The notes under the pieces were generated by a model. That model searched no databases. It was not told the origin of the DNA and was given only the letters and a program-made list of their open reading frames with translations. Shown piece by piece: positions 35,705 to 44,800 of a DNA stretch of 64,000 bases. Made by a program: the position numbers and the translations under genes. Origin of the DNA: Rugalucina vietnamica (lineage: Eukaryota; Mollusca; Bivalvia; Lucinida; Lucinidae); the NCBI GenBank assembly GCA_964017185.1, contig OZ024872.1:42104188-42168187 (forward strand), in the 5' to 3' direction. How positions within the stretch are numbered: the first letter of the stretch is position 1; each line of letters opens with the position of its first letter.

Positions 35705-38700
35705 TCTGTGACCAAATATCTATATATCTACATGATTAAACAGGTGGTTTATAAATTTGATAGCCAGTTTTCTGAAACGGTATATGTAATGGAGCGTATA
35801 AAATTTTGCTAAATTATGCTCTTTATTTGTCCACAGCTTGATGTTAAATTTGCTGTGATTATATCGCTCGGACTACCTGTTCAGAATATTAGGGGAATCC
35901 CCAGCATAAAATCACTTGGAATACCCGTTCAATGGAATGCAACGTCGCTCGAAAAATACTGTATATGTCTGAGAACAAAGGGTATGTGTACAGTGCAATA
36001 AAATATTGTTTATCTCATAAATTAATATTGTGTTCGCATCTGAAAGTTATCCAGAGCATCTGTTGTCTTCAATTTTACATACACTAATTCAAAGAAAGCT
36101 GACTGATACTTTCTTCGTTCTAATTTAGACGTTTTCCTTATGTATGGCATCGCTAAACTAGGTGAGCACACTTTTTTCTAATGCATCTGGAAACTAGATT
36201 TTAACAATCTAACCATCATTGTTCTATTTAAGACTACAGGCTGATAAAATGAACATTTTCTTCCAAAATTGATGTGTAGGAACACTGAAATATGGTTAAA
36301 AGTCATTAAATTTACCTTCGTTCGGGACAGGTAATCCAAACATCTTTACATTGTCCGCCATTTTTTTTGCTCGAAAAAAATCGTCCCATAAGGTCAGGGT
36401 CCTATAGCGTGTTAAAGCTTTTCAAAGGTGCAGACAATACACTTCAACCTCATTATAACACGCCTCATTATAATGCCGTTTTCAATATAACACGGCCATG
36501 TCATGGCTCCCAAGTTGATTATTTTGCTATATGTCTATAGTAAATAACCTCATTATAACATGTTTCACTTATAACACGGTCTGTTTCTATGGACCCCAAA
36601 GAAAGCGTTATAATGAGGTTGACCTGTACATACATGGTGGTCCTAGATATCCATGGAAGAGAACATCTCCACAGGAGGCCTGCTCCAACTCTTCACATAG
36701 TGACAGTCGGCGAACTGAAACATCATAATTATGTTTATCATAGGATGCCACTGCTTTTCAGTAGATAACGTCACATAATAAAAAGTGTTATAACCACACA
36801 TGTATTTGCTATTTTACAGGAATATGTAATGTCAATGAGGACGTACGTCCGACACAACCAGTCTTCACGAAAAGTGCCGGTCTGTCAGTCAAACCAACAA
36901 ATTTCATTCTGACTAACAAAATATTTTATTCTGTGAGACAAATGTCCGACATAAATTTCCAAAAGTACAATGATAACATATAGAAGTGTCCTACAGAATT
37001 TGGTTTTGACTAGCAAAAACTTGCAGTCTGTCAGACAGCTGTACTGCATCTGAAAAAAGATTTTGCAAAGACTGAATAACAAAGAAATACATGTATTTCA
37101 TTGAAAATGAGTCCATTTGAAGGTGCTAAAACCCTATTTTAGAAGTCATATGATTAAACAATCTTACACTTGTAGTCATTTCACTACAAGGATAATACAA
37201 TTCCTCTTCTCAATTCTGAAATTTCAAGCTACATGTACTACAATTTTTTGAGTGACTGTACAGAATGAGCAGTGTCGGACCTGGTCGGAAAGCTAGATCA
37301 ATCTTTTTTTCATGTGACACCTCATATCATCTGCATGTGAAAGTCAGTCACACTCAATCATTCTCTGTAGCTCACATTTTGATCAGTTAAAACATTGGTG
37401 AGACCATTAAAATAAATACACATCAAGTTTCTATGATTGCTCCGCATATTAAGAAAAATTAGACTTACTCAATGGCTTTATTCCATAAAACTCCACTTCA
37501 TGCTTCAGTACTCCAATGTCTACATTGCTGCAAAAAATTACAAAAACATGTCCAAACCAGAGGACCAATGGTCCTGTAAACGCTCACCTGAGATCAGCTG
37601 CATATACCAATAAACATGTTTGAATATTATGGTATTTAACTCCAGTGCAGGGGCAGATAAGCCCTTGGGCCATTTTCTTTTTTCAGAATCTTCAATATTC
37701 TGTCCATTTGCCAATTTCCTGTTGGCTTTTTCCTTCAAATGACATTTTAACAGTTTTCCCAATTCAGATGCACAGGCAACCCATGTTGACCTTGCTATAA
37801 ACTTGGTCAAGGTCATCACAGGGTCATGATTTATATATACATTGGAGTACTTTAGCCATCGATGCCTCACGCCAAGTTTCCTTGAAATCAGTCTATTGGT
37901 TTCAGAGAAGATGATTTTTGATGGGTTTTTACCATATATGGGCATGGCGGCCATCTTGGTCATGTGACCTAGATTATTTATATACACATTGATTCCCCCA
38001 TTCTATAGATGCTTCACTTAAAATTTGGCTTTGTTTGGCCAAGCGGTTTCAGAGGAGAAGACGTTTGAATATTATGGAAATATACATGTATATTGCCCCG
38101 GGGTGGGGGCACATGAGCCCCTGGGGTCCAATTTTTTCAGAATCATTAATATCCAGTCCTATTGCCCATTTCCTGCAAGACTTTCACTTTAAATGACATT
38201 TTAAAAGTTTTCCCCATTCAAATGCATTGGTGACCTATGTTGACCTTCCCGTAAAATATGTCAAGGTCATCACAGGGTCATGATTTATATACACATTGTA
38301 GTGCTTGAGCCATCAATGCTTCGTGCAAAGTTTCGTTGAAATCGGTCAACCGGTTCTGGAGAAGAAGATTTTTGAACGGTTTTTACCATATATGGGCATG
38401 GCGGCCATCTTGGTCATGTGACCTGGATTTTTTATATACATATTTGTTACTCCTTCCTATTGATGCTTCACATAAAATTTCGCTTTGATTGGCCAAGCGG
38501 TTTCAGAGGAGAAGATGTTTGAATATTATGGAGATATACATGTATATTGCCCCGGGGTGGGGGCGGATGAGCCCCTGGTGCCCAATTTTTTTCAGAATCA
38601 TTAATATTCAGTCCTACTGCTCATTTTCTGCAAGATTATTCCTTTAAATGACAATTTAACAATTTTTCCCTTTCAAATGCATTCGTGACCTATGTTGACC

Positions 38701-38778
38701 TTGCCATAAAATAGGTCAAGGTCATCATAGGGTCATGATTTATATACACATTGTAGTGCTTGAGCCATTAATGCTTCA

Positions 38779-38811
<33 letters not shown>

Positions 38812-41800
38812 CGGAGAAGAAGATTTTTGAAAAGTTTTTACCATATATGGGCATGGCGGCCATCTTGGTCATGTGACCTGGATTATTTATATACACATTG
38901 GTTCCCCCTTCCCATAGATGCTTCATGTAAAATTTGGCTTTGATTGGCCAAGCGGTTTCAGAGGAGAAGATCTTTGAAAATGGTGGACGACGGACGACGG
39001 ACGACGGAGCATGGGTATACTATAAGCTCACCTTGTGAGCCTGACGGCTCAGGTGAGCTAAAAATATATAGATAAATTTGAAAAATTTCAGTAGAAAAAT
39101 TTTGATATTCTTTTTATCTGCTCAAAAAATAGATTGTGGGTACATTTAGCACCGCCTCGCTGAGGTGTTTCTAACGAGTACCCATAAATCTATGTTTTGG
39201 AGCAAAAATAAGAAAACTGTTTACCCCTGTAAACCCCAATTTTACCACATTAAAGGTTTGGATCGTATTTTTACACACATCATGCAAACATGTCCATGCA
39301 TTGAATACCCTTTAAATCCCACTTTTAAAAGGGTATTCAATGCATGGACATGTTTGCATGTTTGATGAGTGTAAAAATACAATCTAAACCTTAAATGTGG
39401 TACCATTTATGATGCAATTATTCTAGCTGACCTTTTTTTTTAAACAGATCCCGACAAAAAATGGTAGATGTATTGTTATTATCTTGCTAAATATAAAGCA
39501 ATCAAAAATGAGCCGCTGCACCAGAAAACAAACAATCTGCATATGCGAAAACAAAGCTGCAGATCAGTGCCTTTGTTTTCGCTAAACGGAGAGTACTATC
39601 CCTCTTCTTCTTAATTCCGAAATTTCAAGCTTTTAACTATTTCTGTGAGTGTACAGCCCAGTACGGACCTGGTCGGAAACCCAAATTGTTGGTTTTCTTG
39701 TGCGAAGGCTCAACTGGTAAACCAAAATGGATGTGTACCTGAGATCCAACTCTTTTGTTCTAAGATAGTTCAATATGACTGTGAACAAGGCTGGATCCCT
39801 GTCGATGAAGATCTGCAAGAAAAAGGAACAGCAAAATTAGCAATTTCATTAAAAGTGTGAAACTCGTTTTCATCAAAGTCTTCATCAAAGTTAACAGTAC
39901 TTAGTATTTTATTAGCTGTGTCGCGAGAAAAACGAATTTTTGCCTATGCCAACAATCTGCATATGCGAAAACAAAGCTGCAGATCAGCTGTGCAGTAATT
40001 GCACATCTGATCAGCGCCTTTGTTTTTGCTACATGGATAGTACAATTCCTCAACTTTCTTAATCCAAAATCCAGCCTCTAGCTATTCTCTGTGCTCGTAC
40101 AGCTCGGTTTGTGTTGGACATGTTCGGAAACCACATTGTTGGTTTTCTCATGACGCTGCTCATTTCCAGATTTCTGTAAAGCTCTATTGTCCAAACCATC
40201 CACAACAGCAATCATCAGGAAAACATGTCCGTGTAATGAATACCTCCTTGTACCCCACTTTTATATAGTAAAACTGTGGTATGCAGGGGTACACCTATTT
40301 TTCTTATTTTTGCTCCAAAACATAGATTGTGGGTACTTCCGAGGCGGTTCTAACATGTATCCACAATCTATGTTTTGAGCAAAAATAAGAAAAAATATCA
40401 AACTTTTTCAGCTGAAAATTTTCAATTTTTAAAGCTAAAAAAATCTCTGTTTATTGCATAGGCAAGTTTTCGTAATGAAATTCAAAGATGTGAATGCATT
40501 CTAAACAAGAATCAACCAACATTGGAACCATTAAGCCATCTTATATGAGTATTGATCAGTAATTTGTCTGTAGTTTAGAAATGTCCATGCATTGGCTAGG
40601 TAAGCAGCTATAATGTTGCGAATAAAAACTGGCTACTCAAGTGCAATGAAAGCTACGCATAGTAGATAATATTTTCACTGTACTGTCAAGCTACAATAGT
40701 CTCATCGGGTAAACATGCAGGGCTTTTTCTGACCATTTTTGGAAAATTTTTGATACCGATCAAATTGGGAAAAAATTGTGTGATTTTGGGAAAAAACAAC
40801 AATTTTTTGGGAAAAAAAAGTGCAATTTTTAGCAAAATTGGGAAAGTTTACCTTTTAAATTGGGATTTTCCTGCTAATTGGGAATGTTCCAGGTCAATTA
40901 GGAATTTTTTCAGCCAATTGGCAAAAAATTTAGTACCGGAAACCGGACCCAGTTTTGTTTTGATAAAAGATAAAACCCCCCAAAAAAACATCCCCTCACA
41001 CCCCACTTTTATTGAGTGTAATTGGAGTGTACTGGGGTTTACACATTTTCTTCTTTTCTATCCAAAACATAGATTGTGGGTACTCTTAGGCGGAGGCGGG
41101 CGGTCTTAAAGTGTACCCACAATCAATGTTTTGAGCAATATATTTTTCAAATGAAATGCGACATTTCATTTGAAAAACATTTTGCTCGTAACATTGATTG
41201 TGCGTACAGCATATCATTTTTATGTGTGTTTGGTACTTACAGCTCCTGAATCATCTTTCAAGGATGAAATTCTTCCGCACAACAAACTGAAAATATCAAA
41301 CAAATTTATCTAAATACACGTACAACTTAATATGAGCCTTCACAGGCAAAAACCAACAATTTGGGGTTCCGCAAAGGTCCGACTCAAACCGGCCTGTACA
41401 GCCACAGAAGAAAGCTAAAGGCTTAAAATTTCAGAAGAAGAAGAGTGATTGTACTATCTGTGTAGTGAAAACAAAGGTGCTGATCAGTTACTGCACAGCT
41501 GATCTGCACATTTGTTATCACCTATGCATGTTTTTTTTTTTCTTATCATGGCGTACACATGTCTTATTGTTTTGGACCCCGAGATACCTTTTACTCTGCC
41601 TGAGATGAAAGGTATCTCGGGTACAGATGGTGCAAATTACAAAGTAATAAAATAATTAACTCCCCCAGTGATACTGTGGTCACTATGCAAATTTTGCTAT
41701 AGTTATGTTGTGATTAATCATCTGTTGATAATTGATATATCTATATAAAAATCAGAATATTTAATTCTACATTTTAGACAAAAACAAAGTAAAAATTCAT

Positions 41801-44800
41801 AATTATCAGAATCTTTTGAATAAAATTGCATTTTCAATCCGTTTTCTACATGAAATATTAACGATTTTGCACATTGATGAAAATATTTTTTATCTGACAT
41901 GATCAGCTAATTACACACCCCCTGCAGTGAGCTGCGGCATCAGCAGCACTTTATTGCCCAGTTTTATAGTTAAAACCATATGCCAACTTCATGGTTCAGG
42001 GAAGAAAAAATGCACAGAAATTTTATAAGAGATGTGTACGCTATGGCGCGGGCTCAATTATCTAAATGATTGAATGAACAGGAATGTTAGCAGCAAAGAA
42101 TGACTGATACAATTGAAACAGTGATTGATATGAACCTGACTGGATCCAATGGTACTGCATGCAAATGGTCAAAAGTTCTATAAAAGATACCTTAGAGAAA
42201 TTATATAAGATTAAATTGATTTCCCGATCTCCTTTCATCCCATGTGCTATACCTTTTGCAAAAATTAATTAATTTCACATTCTGTGATAATAACACATAC
42301 ATGTAGTGCATCATATGAGCCGCCTCATGGGAAAACCAACAATATGCATAGGCGAAAACAAAGATGCAGATCAGCTTCGCGGTGACCGCGAAGCGCATCA
42401 GCGCCTTTGTTTTCGCTACTCGGATAGTACAATTCCTCTTCTTCTTAAATCCGAAATTTCAAGCTTCTAGCCTGCTTCTGTAACTGTGCAGCCTGATTTG
42501 TGTCAGACCTGTTCGGAAACCACATTGCGGCTCATATAAGACCTTGATCAATCATAGAAAAGATACCAGAGAAAGGGAGTTTTTGTTTTTGTTATGTAAA
42601 ATGTTGGGTTTTCTCATGATGTGGCTCATACTTTTGTTAGTTTTTCATGGCAACCTATATTGTGGTTGTTCATAGAATCACCTTGTTCAATTAATTGTAA
42701 TGAGCACCAACTACATATAATTTTATGAAGAAATTAGTAAAATTATCCATAATTTTATTATCATCAATTCAAATCAAATCATTCAAATCAAAGAATCTGG
42801 TCAATTTTCTATCAGAAGACCAGGAAAACATGTCCCTCAACCCCACTTTTATATTATGAAAATAGGATTTACAAGACAGTGTAAACATTTTTTTTTATTA
42901 TTTTTTGCTCCAAAACATAGATTGTGGGAACTTGTTAGATAAAACATAGATTGTGGGCTCTTACGTGTAACCACAATCAATGTTTTGAAAAAAAAATGTT
43001 TGATTTTTTTTTTTTTTTAATGTTTACAGCTGAAAAAATCTCTGTATATTGCAAAGTTTTCATAATGAAAGGGCAACAGACCTTGTGAAGAATGACTCCT
43101 GGACCCATGTCAAGGTTTCCTTTGATGTTGAAAATCTGAAAATGAAATGTTCATCAGAAACCTAATAGTGTGGTTGTTTGATGATTCTACAAGCATGGGG
43201 ATCGTGGTAGCATCATGGTACAAAGTATTGACCTCAAGAACAAAAGGGCCTGGGTTCGATATCTACCTCTGAAGAGCAGTGTCCTTGAGTGTCAGTATTT
43301 ACGGATATGTTGGTGTAGCTTATGTAGCAAAATGATTTAAATCGATAGTGCTTTTGGCATAACGGGTACTGCAAGGGTGGCACAGTCAGATTTCATACCT
43401 AACCAGAAAAAAAGGGTGCGTTCCTTTACCGGAATGGACCTAATTACCGGAATGGACTACCAGAATGGACATTATGCTATGGCTTTGGATGGTTTAAATA
43501 TATTTCATCTGCATAAAATGTACTTCTGTAGTCATATGAACAGTTTGCGTTAGATAAAATTCATCTCAGTATAGCAAAATTATCTTCCCAGTGTGGTTAG
43601 GGTAGCTCAGTGGTGGGGTCTGGTGTGGGACCACTGTTCAGAGGTTTCCATGATTGAAATATATAGAGATCACCAGTAGTGATGGGCTGATGATCGATTA
43701 TTATCGAAAGCTAGTTGGTTTGGGCTCCCGATTGCGATAATCGATAGTAAAATGCAGTAATCGATTGTAATCGGTTTCAACGTTCAGGGTTTAGAATTTT
43801 TCACTTTTGTGCATTTTATATTTGACAAAAGATTTAGATTAGTTAAAAAATTTCAGAGTTTGAGGTAGATCTCATTTTTCACAATTTGTACTTGCCTATA
43901 TAAATACTTTGGAGCAATTTGTCTTTTTCATTTTCTTCAAAATATCAGAACAGAAAGGTAAAAAATTCTTCATGTAAGAGGAATTGTTCTAAATAAATAG
44001 CCATATCTAACAGAGACTTAATGACTCTCTCCTTGACCCCTCAGTCTGCACATAAACATCTCACCATGGTGATGACACACATGATGGGCAATTGCACAAT
44101 ATATAGCTATTAAACTGAACCGATTACACAATCGATAGCTAGTTGGTTTAGTCCTTCCGATTATAAACCGATAATCGATTGCAATTTCAAACCGATGGCC
44201 CAACACTAATCACCAGTGGTTGGCCTATAGCAAACACAGGGATGAATAGAAGTAGAAATTAGTAAAATATGCCGGCACTGTGACTGGGACCTATATAAGC
44301 ATATATATGCACCTGACCTAGGCTACTCGGCCATAAGGAACTGTACTTAAACCACATGATTCTCGAACTAATCACTGTCTGTGTATATTCTACGCCAATC
44401 TGTCCTCAAAAAACCAAAGGAAAAGTACTCCAGGACACATATAAATGTCCATTCCGGTAATCAGGCCCATTCCTGTAAAGGAACACACCGAGAAAAAAAT
44501 AGGCAGTGTCTAGCCGTCCAGGGCTCTGGGCCCGGATGGCTAGCATATACCTATCTATAGCCTAGTCGGTCTAAACGTCCAGACCCGTACAGCTAGACTT
44601 GTGGTCTAAACCTCCAGACCTGGACGGCTAGACTCCCGGTCTAAACATCCAGGCCCGGAGGGCTAGACACTGCCCAAAAAATAATGTACACAGCTTTAGG
44701 AACAATTATTTAAATTGATAGGGTTTTTCAATCAGTAAACATTCAAATAACTTTTCCGGCATAGCCATATGATTCAAATTTGTGTGGCATAAGCCAAACA

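Larger units (their letters stand above)
32647..36411. mobile_element. 3.8-kb TTAA-flanked near-palindromic element with LINE pieces
   Basis: Terminal inverted repeats of ~70 bp: CACGCTATAGGACCCTTACC, then ttatgggatgattttttt, then aatggcggaca at the left; the same inverted at 36343-36411. TTAA flanks both sides (32643-32646, 36412-36415). Similarity continues inward ('gaatacccgttcaatg', 'gctcgaaaaatact' at 35910-35960 and inverted at 33100-33160). Each arm then holds a LINE fragment pointing at the centre. Lies in KCTD3 intron 6. No intact transposase seen. Confidence 0.7.
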
